Assembly: GCA_031761405.1 (NCBI GenBank)
Contig: JASEVX010000349.1
Coordinates: forward strand, 62,001-126,000
Length of the DNA: 64,000 bases
Origin: Serripes groenlandicus
Lineage: Eukaryota; Mollusca; Bivalvia; Cardiida; Cardiidae
Direction: 5' to 3'
Shown: positions 10,420 through 21,176 of the stretch, piece after piece
Position numbering within the stretch: position 1 is the stretch's first letter
Layout of the letters: the number at the start of each line of letters is the position of its first letter
Position numbers and translations under genes: made by a program
Notes under the pieces: generated by a model
Databases searched by the model: none
What the model was told of the DNA's origin: nothing
What the model saw: only the letters and a program-made list of their open reading frames with translations

Positions 10420-10689
10420 ATCAACAACAATAGTAAGCCATATCATTCGTTTAATAAGAAAAGAAAAACATTATTATAATGTATTAAAAGTAAATGAGAT
10501 TAATCCCTTTTTTTAAAGAAAAACATAATTGTCATGTACCACAAACACAAACATTCTCTCTTGCTGTAAATGACAATATACAATAACAATAGGACCATAA
10601 TGCACTTTTATTGCTTACGGATGTAAATTGTCTCCACATGACATCAACGCGCACATATAAAGAACCTATTCTGGATGTCAAGCCAGCCG

Positions 10690-11400
10690 GCCGGAAGCGC
10701 CGTACCATTGTGTCATTGAGAGTAGGTGGCTGTGAGATGTGCATGATACATCATCTAGCTATGGAGAAAAAATCAGTGAAGTAATATCAAAATCCAAACA
10801 AGTATTTGGAAGACACAGTCCGGACATGACAGAAAAGCCTGACAATGTTTCAGTGACCTTGACTTTAGGAGTAGGTGGATGGGTGATGTGAATGACTAAT
10901 CATCTTGTTATGGAGAATAATTTGTTGTAAAAATATCAAAATCGATACCAGCATGTGGTAGTTTTAGCCCCGACATGAAATTGCGGACGGTCACTGTTTG
11001 AGCCCAAACTGTAACTATAAACTTTAGAGTAGGTGACTGGGTGTTGTGCATAACACATCATATTGCTAAAGAGAGTAAATGTGTGAGTAATATTAAATTC
11101 AATTTAAGTATGTTGCAGATACACCCCAGCCCGGACATGTCAGAAAAGCCAGATACTTTGTAACATCTTGTTATGGAGAATAATTGTGTGTAAAAATATC
11201 AAAATGCATTCCAGCATGTTGTAGATTCAGCCCTGTTATGAAATTGCGGACGGACACTGTGACCTTGAACTTTGGAGTAGGTGACCTGGTGTTGTGCATA
11301 ACACATCATCTTATTATAAAGAATAATTGTGTGTGGCTTGGTGATGTGCATGCATGACACATCATCTTGTTATGGAGAATAATTTTGTTAAAGAAAATAT
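10690..11400. repeat. Degenerate tandem repeat, unit about 160-200 bp
   Basis: Words such as GGAGTAGGTGACTGGGTG, TGTGCATAACACATCATC, TATGGAGAATAATT and CCCGACATGAAATTGCGGACGG return four to five times. It resembles the core of a pearl-like element. No ends were recognised. Confidence 0.6.
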
Positions 11401-11411
11401 AAAATCCATTC

Positions 11412-11676
11412 TAATTTGAGCCATACTTGTGACATTGACCATGGAAATGTGTTTCCTGGTTTCCACACCAGTACACAACACAACATACTTTCCAAGCAAT
11501 TGGCTTTTTTTTTCACATAGACTGTTGAACAGCCCATTGGTGAAAGACGAATGACGCAGGTCAGTGACTTTTGTCAAAGGTCAGAAAGAATGTTAGCCAA
11601 GCTGGGATTCAAACTCACAACCCCTGGTGACAGCCTGAGTCACTACCGACTGAGCTAAAGGGGCCGACATCTTCCA
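11412..11676 (-). mobile_element. tRNA-derived SINE, minus strand
   Basis: Read on the minus strand, a tRNA-like head (TAGCTCAGTCGGTAGTGACTC with a B box like GAGTTTGAATCCC) is followed by the body found in 16718-17005 and 23590-23877. The tail is shortened. Confidence 0.75.
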
Positions 11677-11988
11677 CCTAACGTTATCTTCTTAATATGA
11701 CCATATGACAGAGATATATTCCCTTGAGCACACAAATTATCAAAAATCTGCATCTTGGGTGGCAAATTATAGTGGTAATCTACAGATTAGAAAATATTTC
11801 ATAGACAAGTTCTCCAACTTTGACCTACTTGTGGCTTCTGGTCAATGAGTCAACCAATGTATATTTCTACCAAGTTTTCCAAAATCCAAAAAGCAGATTC
11901 AGAGATAGAAGAATTTTAAAGTTTTGCCCTTTTCTGATGAAGCAGCAATCAAAGTTCTATACAGAATTGCAATATTTGAAAAATTATA

Positions 11989-13627
11989 AACAAGAGGACC
12001 ATGATGGTCGCTCACCTGATTTAATCAAACTTAAAAAGTTTTCATTGTTTTTTGTCTATACATATATACGAAAACAAGCAACACCCCCTGGTGGCCATCT
12101 TTATCATCCTATCAAAATAATTTGAAGTCTTAGTAGAGGGGCACCATTCATGGCAAATGGACAAGAATATTTTTAAAGTGTTTACCTTAACAAGTCTATG
12201 TAAAACAAGTGATCCCAGAGTGGAGCCATGTTTGACACCAGGGCTATAATAATTTGATCATTCTTGGTAGAAGTCCACTCGATGAAGTTAGATTTCAAAT
12301 ATTAAACTTTTAGACAAGATGTTGGTAGAGGTCCACTAGATGATGCTACATACCCAATATCAAAGGCCTGGGCCCTCTACTTTTAGACAAGAAGATTTTT
12401 AAAGTTTTTCCCCTATATAAGTACATGTAAAACAAGTGACCCCCAGGATGGGGTCATTTTTTACCCCAGGGCTATAATTTGAACAAAATTGGTAGACGTC
12501 CACTAGACGATGCTACATACCAAATATCAAAGGCCCTCTACTTCCAGAATTTTTCTTTTTTTTTTAAATGTTCTCTATATGAGTCTATGTAAAACAATAG
12601 ACCCCCCAGGGGAGGGGTCATTTTTTGACCCCAGGGCTATCATTTGAACAATCTTGGTAGAGGTCCACTAGATGCTACATACCAAATACCCTCTACTCTT
12701 AGACAAGAAGATTTTTAAAGGTTTTTCTGTATATGACCCTATGAACAAGCTCCGCCCCCTGACGGCTATGTTTTTCAATGGATTGGAAATATTTGAACAA
12801 TCTTGTCAAAGGGTGCCCCAAGGAACATTTGTGCAAAATAATTTTCAAATCAGGTCAGTACTTTTGGACAAGAAGATTTTTAAAGTTTTAACAATGCACA
12901 TATAAGGAAAACAAGCTCCGCCCTCTGGCGGCCATGTTTTTCAACGGATCGGAAATATTTGAACAATCTTGGTAAAGGGTGCCCCAAGGAACATTTGTGC
13001 GAAATAATTTTCAAATCGGGCTAAAATTTTGGACAAGAAGATTTTTAAAGTTTTAACAATGCACATATAAGGAAAACAAGCACCGCCCCCTGGCGGCCAT
13101 GTTTTTCAACAGATTGGAAATATTTGAACAATCCTGGTAAAGGGTGCCCCAAGGAACATTTGTTCAAAATATTTTTTAAATCGGGCCAGTACTTTTGGAC
13201 AAGAAGATTTTTTTAAGTTTTAACAATGCACATATAAGGGAAATAAGCTCCGCCCCCTGGCGGCCATGTTTTTTAACGGATCGGAAATATTTGAACAATC
13301 TTGGTAGAAGGTAACCCAAGGAACATTTGTGCAAAATAATTTTCAAATCGGGCCAGTACTTTTGGACAAAAAGATTTTTTAAGTTTTGGTTAATTTCCCC
13401 TTTTTTGTTGCCGTGGCAGCCAAAGTTCTGCATGGAATAGAATTCTTTGAACAAGTTTGAAAGAGATCCACCCAAGAAACATTCCTGTAAAATTATTTTG
13501 AATTTGGTTAATTGGTTTAGGAGGAGAAGTCGTTTGTAGGAAAATGTGAACGGACGGATGACGACGACGACGGACGACGAGCGATCACAAAAGCTCACCT
13601 TGCACTTTGTGCATAGGTGAGCTAAAA
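11989..13627 (+). mobile_element. Pearl-like element, family A, seven or more core units
   Basis: The left end ACAAGAGGACCATGATGGTC is followed by GCTCACCTG. The core repeats about every 170-190 bp with GCCCCCTGGCGGCCATGTTT, AAGGAACATTTGTGC and AAGATTTTTAAAG. The end is GACGACGACGGACGACG followed by AGCTCACCTTGCAC...GTGCATAGGTGAGCTAAAAA. The GCTCACCT near the left and AGGTGAGC at the right are inverse complements. The open frame at 13637-13176 on the minus strand is a by-product of the repeat. Confidence 0.85.
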
Positions 13628-13639
13628 ATGTATTCATGA

Positions 13640-14685
13640 AATAATATGCTCCAATAGATATTTGGCCCCCGACCTCTAGTTATGACTTTGACCAAACCTA
13701 AACGAAACTTGTAAGAAGCTGCTTGACTAGTGGTGTATGCCTGCCCAACTAGGAAGTTTCTATGTTAATAGTCCTATACTACAGCAACAAACCCTGATCA
13801 AATGCTACATTTGAAATATGGCCACTGGCTTGTAATTTTCTCTTGTAATTGTATTATAGTGTTGTATTCTGGGCGGGAGGCCTCTTATTACAAGATAAAT
13901 TAGTATCAGTATCACCAGGACATGTTCAATAATACAACACAATATTAATGCAGCAAACAGTGTAGATCCTGTTCAGCAAAAGAGATTCTACAAAATTGAA
14001 TTAGCCTGAATGTATATCTGTCCCAATGCAAGCCATTTTCTTTCTATGCTGATATATATATTTTATCACAGGGCATTGCTTATATTCAGGTTAATATAGC
14101 CATCATATATTATTTGATATACTACACACTTGTTATTATATAGTCAAATCACCAGACATGTTTATTCATATGCATGAGGACAAACACAACTGAAGATGTT
14201 TCAGCCCCACTTTATCTTCTAGGCAAACACTTAGTCACCAAAATTGACGTTCCTGATGCTACTAATTGATAAAAATTTGTTTTACTGGCTAAACACCAAG
14301 CACATTTAAGCGTTTATTGGAACTTTCAAATTTAGAACCAAAGTAGATTTTATGGCATTAACTACATTATTCAGTTACATTGTATAAAATGACGTCATTT
14401 ACCCGCTTCATGTCAAAATGGAGGGAGAACCTAGTGTTAATGGAGCGAAGTAACAAATTGAACAAAATGTACAAAAGAAATATGTTTGCTTTCCTCACGA
14501 TCTTTGTCATGTGATAAAAAGAATTTTACACTCCTTGTCTACTAATATCAACTTAATGGAACTTGTACTAGAAAATGGTATTAATATTTAATCAGGCTTG
14601 TTTAACAACATTTTCCAGAACTTGTTTAATAAAATGTGATATGTTAGATTCTTTATAGGTTTTATTGCTAACAGAATTCTCAGAG
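13640..14685. other. No gene recognised
   Basis: AT-rich unique sequence; no exon-like segment or window-internal repeat was found. Confidence 0.45.
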
Positions 14686-14687
14686 GA

Positions 14688-14903
14688 TACGAAGTGGCCT
14701 AGTAGTGTTCGTGACTTCAGACCGAGCGTCCCAGGTTGGGAGTCCCACTCGCGGCAGGTCATAGTGGACTGTCCTTTGGCAAGGCACATTATCTCAGCCC
14801 AGTACTGGTTTGCAACCAAGAGACCATGAGTAAGTGTATGGTCGCCGCTATATTACTGAAATAATGTTGAAAACGGCATAAATTCCTAATCAATCAACCT
14901 TGG
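14688..14903 (+). mobile_element. tRNA-derived SINE
   Basis: A degenerate tRNA head (GTGGCCTAGTAGTGTTCGTGAC, AGGTTGGGAGTCCC) is followed by the body with GGCAAGGCACATTATCTCAG. The tail runs GTTGAAAACGGCATAAATTCC. The body resembles the SINEs at 31915-32130 and 44150-44366 more than the one at 16718. Confidence 0.65.
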
Positions 14904-15039
14904 GGTGTCTCATCTGTGTTTTCCAAGTCACTCTCTATCTGTTCAGCTGGTAGTTGGCCTTCAGTTATAAAAAAAAGAAGTTAATGTTATTTCCACAAGA
15001 AAACCAGAGTTCCCCCACAAAAATGACTATCTCATTTCA

Positions 15040-15440
15040 TGAGCTCATAACATGCTAGCGACAAGCTTGTCGCGAGCAAGTAATTGGAACAATTACAAGT
15101 TTGTGAAAAACTTGTGACAAGCTAGTGACGAGCTCGCGACAAGATATTAACTAGCTCTCGACAAGCTTCTGACGATCAGAAAACTAGCTTGTAATGAGCT
15201 TGTCACAAGCTCATCACAAGCTTGTAACGAGCTCGCCATGAGCTTGTCACAAGCTAGTAATTAGCTCGTCACGAGCTTGTTACAAGGTCGTATTTGTTCC
15301 AAACCCAACTTGGACTGCGCACAAGCTCCAAAACAAGACTGTAACGAGCTCAACTCTGAAACAAACTTAATCGACTTTGACTGCGCACGAGCTCCAAAAC
15401 AAGATCATAACGAGCTCAACTCTGAAATAAGCTTAATTAT
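15040..15440. repeat. Cluster of AGCT-centred palindromes plus a 62-bp direct repeat
   Basis: From 15040 to 15290 the sequence is built from variants of ACAAGCTTGT, ACGAGCTCGT and ACTAGCTNGT, about twenty in 250 bp, on both strands by symmetry. From 15310 to 15440 a unit with TGCGCACAAGCTCCAAAACAAGA and ACGAGCTCAACTCTGAAA occurs twice. Non-coding. Confidence 0.8.
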
Positions 15441-15727
15441 CACCTAGCTATGGATTGCAGGATAACCAATGTACATGATTTGATAATGATATTATAGATG
15501 TTTAAATTGTCATACAAGTTATAGTTATAAGTTCATTTAAAACCATGAATAAAGATTAAATAACATGATTTGCAAGTAGACAAACAAGTTTAATGACCAT
15601 CTCACTCAAATCTTTTAAAATATAATTTTTATAATAATTATTACTTTCAAGTAAGTAAAATCAAAATGAAAATAAAAGACTGTCAAAAAATTGCTAGTGA
15701 AATCACACTTAAGTATAATTATTAAAT

Positions 15728-15858
15728 AGAGTTGAAAATATTGTGGTAAAAGGAGAAATTGTTCATTATAAGCAATTTCTCCTTATGCCCAAATGTTTTT
15801 AAAAGTCGACTGCTGCAAAGGCGTCAGAAAGCATCTGTCTGATGTGGGAAAGGGTTAA
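15728..15858 (+). mobile_element. piggyBac-like MITE (family P), partial
   Basis: The central hairpin AGGAGAAATTGTTC...GAGCAATTTCTCCT-type and right arm TCGACTGCTGCAAAGGCGTC end in GGGAAAGGGTTAA, the family's right end with TTAA. The left arm is missing. Confidence 0.7.
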
Positions 15859-16147
15859 TACAAAGATGGTCATCCTGTTTACACAATGTTTAATTAAATG
15901 TTTGCTTCATAATTAAGTATTCTCCAGTACAGGACACTTCCTAGGCAAAAATCCCATCCATTATCACAGTATATAGTAAATGAATGTCAAGCACAGACAA
16001 GGGAAAAGAGAAATGACATTTTTCAAACTGCTTATTAAATGCAAGTAACCTGAAAAGCACATGAAACTCAATTGTAAGAGTACAATGCGAGCTAACAATT
16101 CTAGGTTTGGTTTGAATAGTGTTTTACGCCACTTTCAACAATTTTTT

Positions 16148-16367
16148 GATGCCCCCGAATGGCAACATCTAGGTCAAAGGTTAAGGTCGCAAGGTCAAAC
16201 ATTTTGGTACTGACAGAAAGGTCATGTCACAAGGAATACACATGTGAAATATGGTGGCCGTACCTGTTATGGTTCAAATGTAGTGGTCAAGGTTAAAGTT
16301 TTATTCGACAGACAGACAGGCCGAAAACTAGATGCCCACCGAATAGGTGATTCCGGGGGCATAAAAA
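16148..16367 (+). mobile_element. Pearl-like element, family 2, single core unit, inside SINE tails
   Basis: It starts at GATGCCCCCGAATGG and has one core (CATCTAGGTCAAAGG, GGTACTGACAGAAAGGTCATG), a GACAGACAGACAGG run and a right hairpin ending ATTCCGGGGGCATAAAAA. SINE-tail sequence (TTTTACGCCACTTTCAAC and, inverted, GTTGAAAATAGCGTAAAAC) flanks both sides. Confidence 0.8.
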
Positions 16368-16419
16368 CGCCATGATATAACTATAAAAAGAGTTGAAAAT
16401 AGCGTAAAACACCATACAA

Positions 16420-16490
16420 ATTTTATACTACCATAAGGGTGAGCATCAAGTCATGGTGATTACATGCTCACCCTTTTGGTAGCATAAAAC
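16420..16490. repeat. Foldback hairpin of about 26 bp arms
   Basis: TTTTATACTACCATAAGGGTG...AT pairs with AT...CACCCTTTTGGTAGCATAAAA across a 16-nt loop, with two mismatches. No function is evident. Confidence 0.7.
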
Positions 16491-16717
16491 AAAACAAAGT
16501 AAACTGTCTTGATTTGTCACTGTTTCAAGTATCTCCTTGCGTGCCACACTTGCTGTTTATAATAGAGTTTATATCTCGGAGTGATTTAGAAAGCTCCTCC
16601 CCCTTTGCACAGTGCTTCTGTAAATAGGCTGCAACGAAAACAATAGGAATGTACACTTTACTGTTTAAAGAATAAGTCTATTTTTAAGTACAGGAATACA
16701 ATATGATCAGAGCCGAA

Positions 16718-17005
16718 CCCTGGTAGCTCAGTCGGTAGCGATGTGGGCTGTCAATCCAGGGGTTGTGAGTTCGAATCCCAGCTTGGCCAACTTTCTTTCT
16801 GACGATTGACAAAAGTCAATGCAACATGTGTCGTTCGTCTTCCACCACTGGGCTAAGTCTATGTGGAAAAGCAGCCAGTTGCTTGCAGGGAAGATTGTTG
16901 TGTGGAGTACTGGTGTGAGAAAACCAGGAAATGCATGAGTAGGTGAACTGGCCGCCGTGATATAACTGAGAAATTGTTAAAAAAGGCATTAAACCCCAAT
17001 CAATC
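16718..17005 (+). mobile_element. tRNA-derived SINE, nearly complete
   Basis: The head has an A box (GGTAGCTCAGTCGGTAGCG) and a B box (GAGTTCGAATCCC) expected to serve as an internal RNA polymerase III promoter. The body includes TTGACAAAAGTCAATGC and GTGTGGAGTACTGGTGTGAG. The tail is GTTAAAAAAGGCATTAAACCC followed by CAATCAATCA. This is the clearest reference copy for the SINE group in the window. Confidence 0.85.
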
Positions 17006-17213
17006 ACAATATGATCAGAGCATCTGCATTGAGAGCAGAAGGTTGTGGGTTCAATCTCCAGTCAGGTAATTTAACCCTATCGACTTCAAAACTGTTTTAC
17101 ATAGCTTCCCTCTTCGTTGCTCAAGCTTGAGATTTTTTTTTAATTTCTAATGAATTGTCATTATAATATTACAGGTAGATATAAATACCAAAGAGATGTA
17201 GTGATTTATATGC

Positions 17214-17447
17214 GAGCCGTTCCACAAGAAAACCAACATTATTGGCTGTGTGCAAACTATCGACCCAGATCCATACAACACTTTCTGCCTCCTGGTGAAT
17301 TTCTGTTTTAGGAATCATTATTCTATAACTCAATCCCTAAGAGGCGGAAAATGTCGGCCAGAATGAGCCTGTCTGGACTGCGCAGACGGATCCGGGTCGA
17401 TACTTTATGTACAGTTAATAATGTTGGTTTTTCTCGTGGAACGGCTC
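17214..17447. mobile_element. 234-bp MITE with TIRs of about 57 bp
   Basis: GAGCCGTTCCACAAGAAAACC...TATCGACCCAGATCC at the left returns inverted at the right (GGATCCGGGTCGATA...GGTTTTTCTCGTGGAACGGCTC). The centre carries a further inverted pair (TTCTGCCTCC / GAGGCGGAAA). No clear target duplication was found, so the superfamily is open. Confidence 0.75.
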
Positions 17448-17449
17448 AT

Positions 17450-18092
17450 GTAATTATATTCACTCATGCAAACAAACATTTTTTCTTTTGGTCCAACAAA
17501 AAAAGTACCTGAAATTCCACTTTTAATTTCTAGAGGAATAGGTATTGTCTGTCCCTGTTCCCCTTTTTTGGACATGGCTAAGGTCTGTTGGTCTATTAGA
17601 ATCTCCAACAGCCGCAACAGCACCTTCCTTGGGTTGGCATACCCATGGTCAATTGAGCCTGCTGAGATCTTGTTATATAAACACCAGTATTCTCAGCAAG
17701 CTCCTTTTTGTGATCTCCATTTTTCTTTAAAAAAAAAAAGCATTTCTAAAGTGAGCGATAAGATAAACTATTTCATAATTTGAAACCAATGACCTTCAAA
17801 TATTTTGCAATAATCTCGACAAAACTGTCACTTTGCTATAATTATATAATAATATACATTTTCCTTCAAATAGAATTTATCAAGTTGAACTTGTGAAAAA
17901 AATATACCAGTATATAATTAGTATGATTCCATTAACTGGTCACTGTCTATAACCAATTATTTATCATTTGGAAGGAACCTTTAACTGCTAAAGGTTGTTT
18001 CACTCTGTAATTTCAAAATAGATTGTTAGTGGTCAGAGAGAAAACAGTAATATTTTCTTATTCTAATTATTACTTACTGTAATTGGATAGCT
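17450..18092. other. 3' flank of the TIR-domain gene; no separate gene
   Basis: On the minus strand this follows the stop codon of the TIR gene. It would hold the 3' untranslated region. No canonical AATAAA was found close to the stop, so the poly(A) site is not placed. Confidence 0.4.
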
Positions 18093-18500
18093 TCAATCAG
18101 AATTGACTGCAGTCTGTAGTGGGGACTGTAGGGACTGGCTTGTTGTAAATGGTACATCTTGTATAGCAGTCTGAAGTTGGGACTGTAGAGACTGGCTCTG
18201 AGTGAAGGGTATAGCAGCCTGCTGTGTGTGAGAGGGTGTTGTGTCTTGGAATGTTTGCAAACTTATTTGTGTCTGAGGCTCATTGTAAAATTGTGAAGTG
18301 AATTGTGTTTGTTGGGTTGGGCTGAGGTCTGTGTATGACTGGGAATAGAGATGTTGTTGTGGAAAAGGTGAGGTGTTGTGATATGTTTCCTGTATTGTGT
18401 ATTGATTTGTTGATGGTGTAGCTGGGTATATTGTATTTTCCTGTGTTATGGGTATGAATGGAAGCTTCCTCCGAGTGTCAGTTAAAGATGTTTCAGAAGA
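18093..18500 (-). CDS. Last coding exon of the TIR gene: Q/S/T-rich tail
   Basis: The acceptor AACTTAATTATTGCAG at 18516-18501 is followed by 135 codons in phase 0 and TGA at 18095-18093. The residues are dominated by Gln, Ser, Thr and Pro with few hydrophobics, as in a disordered tail. Two imperfect copies of a segment containing SQSLQS-x-LQTA lie near the end. The frame before the acceptor is open for only a few codons, which supports the splice site. Low-complexity tails of this kind may mediate assembly or recruit partners, but no particular role can be read from it. It follows the exon at 24148-23950 in phase 0 across an intron of about 5.4 kb that contains MITE, pearl-like and SINE copies. 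Confidence 0.7.
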   Translation of the reverse strand, partial: SSETSLTDTRRKLPFIPITQENTIYPATPSTNQYTIQETYHNTSPFPQQHLYSQSYTDLSPTQQTQFTSQFYNEPQTQISLQTFQDTTPSHTQQAAIPFTQSQSLQSQLQTAIQDVPFTTSQSLQSPLQTAVNSD

Positions 18501-18588
18501 CTGCAATAATTAAGTTGTCTAAATACAAATTAAGCTGATCACCTCACCTTGTATGCATGTACCTGACGAAGTCAAACCGTATACAGCT

Positions 18589-19100
18589 GCTTAACTGTTT
18601 CCCACCTGCAGATGTATTTTGACACATACAGTTAAGAGCATCATGAAATTGACAATCTGAGCAGAACGTGATTGGATCATGAGCGTGATTGGAACAAAGT
18701 TGGAACGCTTTATGAGCAGAATGGAATTTTGCGCTCTGAATGAAACAATCATAATGAACGAAAAAATCCAATCACATGAATGCTTTGCTCAATCTGAGCG
18801 GAACAGAAAAAAGCAATTACAATGTTATGAATAAGTGAACGCTGTATGAGCGGAACGGAGCGGAGTGTGAACGGAAAATTTGTCAATTTCAAGATGTTCT
18901 TAATTGTATGCAGCAAACCTCTTGAAAAAATTGTGAAAAAGGAGAAATTGCACAGGAGATATTTCTTCCTTTGCCACAATGTTTTCAATTCCATTCAATA
19001 ATTATACTTTCATTAAAGAGAATTTTCCATATTTTTACAAAGATGTTATCAAAGTCATCTGCTGCAGATTTGTTGTATATGCGAGAAAGGATTAAACTCT
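18589..19100 (-). mobile_element. piggyBac-like MITE (P) with an inner inverted-repeat insertion
   Basis: The outer arms (TTAACTGTTTCCCACCTGCAG at the left; GTCATCTGCTGCAGA...GCGAGAAAGGATTAA at the right) match family P. Inside, 18626-18655 and 18886-18915 are inverse complements over about 30 bp (CATACARTTAAGARCATCWTGAAATTGACAA). They enclose GAGCGGAACG-type repeats, which suggests a second foldback element within the first. Confidence 0.65.
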
Positions 19101-19164
19101 ATGATACTTATATAAATAGAACCGATTGTAGTTTTCATTGAAAAACAAATAAGTCCATATTTTC

Positions 19165-19878
19165 AAAATGGATTAGAACTTTTCCAAATTAAATCTATAA
19201 ATAAGATATTTATAAACCCAAAACAAGATGTGTTTGTGAAACACTGATGCCCCCCAATGGCAACATCTAGGTCAAAGGTCAAGGACGCAAGGTATACACA
19301 TGTGAAATATGGTAGCCTTTATTTGTTATTGTTCAAAAGTAGTGGGGAAGGTTAAAAAAAAAATTGAGAATGACATATACACATGTGAAATATGGTAGCC
19401 TTTATTTGTTATTGTTCAAAAGTAGTGGGGAAGGTTAAAAAAAAAATTGAGAATGGCAACATCTAGGTCAAAGGTCAAGGTCGCAAGGTCAAAAATGTTG
19501 GTACTGACAGAAAGGTCATGTCAAATGGATTAGAACTTTTCCAAATTAAATCTATAAATAAGATATTTATAAACCCAAAACAAGATGTGTTTGTGAAAAC
19601 ACTGATGCCCCCAATGGCAACATCTAGGTCAAAGGTCAAGGACGCAAGGTATACACATGTGAAATATGGTAGCCTTTATTTGTTATTGTTCAAAAGTAGT
19701 GGGGAAGGTTAAAAAAAAAATTGAGAATGACATATACACATGTGAAATATGGTAGCCTTTATTTGTTATTGTTCAAAAGTAGTGGGGAAGGTTAACAAAA
19801 AAATTGAGAATGGCAACATCTAGGTCAAAGGTCAAGGTCGCAAGGTCAAAAATGTTGGTACTGACAGAAAGGTCATGT
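19165..19878 (+). repeat. Recent tandem duplication, two copies of about 357 bp
   Basis: 19165-19522 and 19523-19878 are almost identical, including unique flank (GGATTAGAACTTTTCCAAAT), the left end of family 2 and two core fragments. Only a few indels in A, C and T runs differ. The join is at CATGTCAAATGG. Confidence 0.85.
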
Positions 19879-20643
19879 CACAAGGAATACACATGTGAAA
19901 TATGGTAGCCGTATCTGTTATGGTTCAAAAGTAATGGCCAAGGTTAAAGTTTTTTTCGAGAATGGCAACATCTAGGTCAAAGGTCAAGGTCGCAAGGTCA
20001 AAATTGTTGGTACTGACAGAAAGGTCATGTCACAAGGAATACACATGTGAAATATGGTAGCCGTACCTGTTATGGTTCAAAAGAAGTGGTCAAGGTTAAA
20101 GTTTTTTTCGAGAATGGCAACATCTAGGTCAAAGGTCAAGGTCGCAAGGTCAAAAATGTTGGTACTGACAGAAAGGTCATGTCACAAGAAATACACGTGT
20201 GAAATATGGTAGCCGTACCTGTTATGGTTCAAAAGTAATGGCCAAGGTTAAAGTTTTTTTCGAGAATGGCAACATCTAGGTCAAAGGTCAAGGTCGCAAG
20301 GTCAAACATTTTGGTACTGACAGAAAGGTAATGTCACAAGGAATACACATGTGAAATATGGTAGCCGTACCTGTTATGGTTCAAAAGTAGTGGTCAAGGT
20401 TAAAGTTTTTTTCGTGCAGACAGGCCAAAAACTACATCTAGGTCAAAGGTCAAGGTCGCAAGGTCAAACATTTTGGTACTGACAGAAAGGTAATGTCACA
20501 AGGAATACACATGTGAAATATGGTAGCCGTACCTGTTATGGTTCAAAAGTAGTGGTCAAGGTTAAAGTTTTTTTTGTGCAGACAGACAGACAGGCCAAAA
20601 ACTATATGCCCCCCGAATCGGAGATTCCGGGGGGGGCATAAAA
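19223..20643 (+). mobile_element. Pearl-like element, family 2, expanded array
   Basis: The left end ACAAGATGTGTTTGTGAAACAC is followed by GATGCCCCC and about eight core units of 150-165 bp. Most units contain AGGTCAAAGGTCA. It ends with GACAGACAGACAGG and the right hairpin (ATGCCCCCCGAATCGG...ATTCCGGGGGGGGCAT) plus AAAAA. Some units are shortened, for example those starting at GAGAATGACATATACAC. It sits in the last intron of the TIR gene. Confidence 0.85.
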
Positions 20644-20644
20644 A

Positions 20645-21060
20645 GCTGCTCAATTCCTTATTCTTCTGAAAACATTTGAATCTAATATACAAACACAATA
20701 TGGAGAGTAAATGGCAAAATGATGCTATTTGCCCATGTTCTATATGCAGATATAGTACCTCTCTGCAATACTTCTTGGTATGTCCATCTCCTTCACAATT
20801 AAACTTCCAATACAGTTAGTTTCATTAAAGCCGAGTCACTGGTGGCTGAATAATTGACCAGACACAATATCAAAGAGTCAAATAACAAAGTGCCATTATA
20901 ACTTCAAATCAAAGATGTTGCACTCAAGGAGTTTGATCCTCAACCAGCTGCCTATAGGCGGTGGCATTCATGGGAAAGACAAAAGAGACCAACAGTTCAG
21001 CCATATGGCCCTAGAAATTATATGAAACCATTGTACTCTTGTTATACAGTAATTAAAGTT
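20645..21060. other. No gene recognised
   Basis: Unique AT-rich sequence in the last intron of the TIR gene. Confidence 0.4.
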
Positions 21061-21084
21061 GAATAAACAAAATCTATGTTATTT

Positions 21085-21176
21085 TAGAGAATAAATAAAA
21101 ATGCGAGTTGGTTGTGTCATTTTGCGAGTAAGCTCAAAAGGCACTCGCGAGTGCCTTGGAAAGTTAAATTCGAACC
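21085..21176 (-). mobile_element. hAT-type right end fragment
   Basis: ATGCGAGTTGG...GGCACTCGCGAGTGCC is followed by GTTAAATTCGAACCCTG, matching the terminus at 46680-46757. The partner end was not found nearby. It abuts family F at a point inside that family's unit. Confidence 0.5.

Noticed and set aside
13176..13637. 153-codon minus-strand open frame
   Set aside because: It lies wholly in family A repeat units; similar frames appear at 35143-35604 and 56861-57121 at the same place of the repeat.
16718..16790. Functional tRNA gene
   Set aside because: A and B boxes are good but the acceptor ends do not pair and the SINE body follows directly, so it is a SINE head. The same applies to 1864-1935, 2118-2175, 46000-46058 and 57500-57560.
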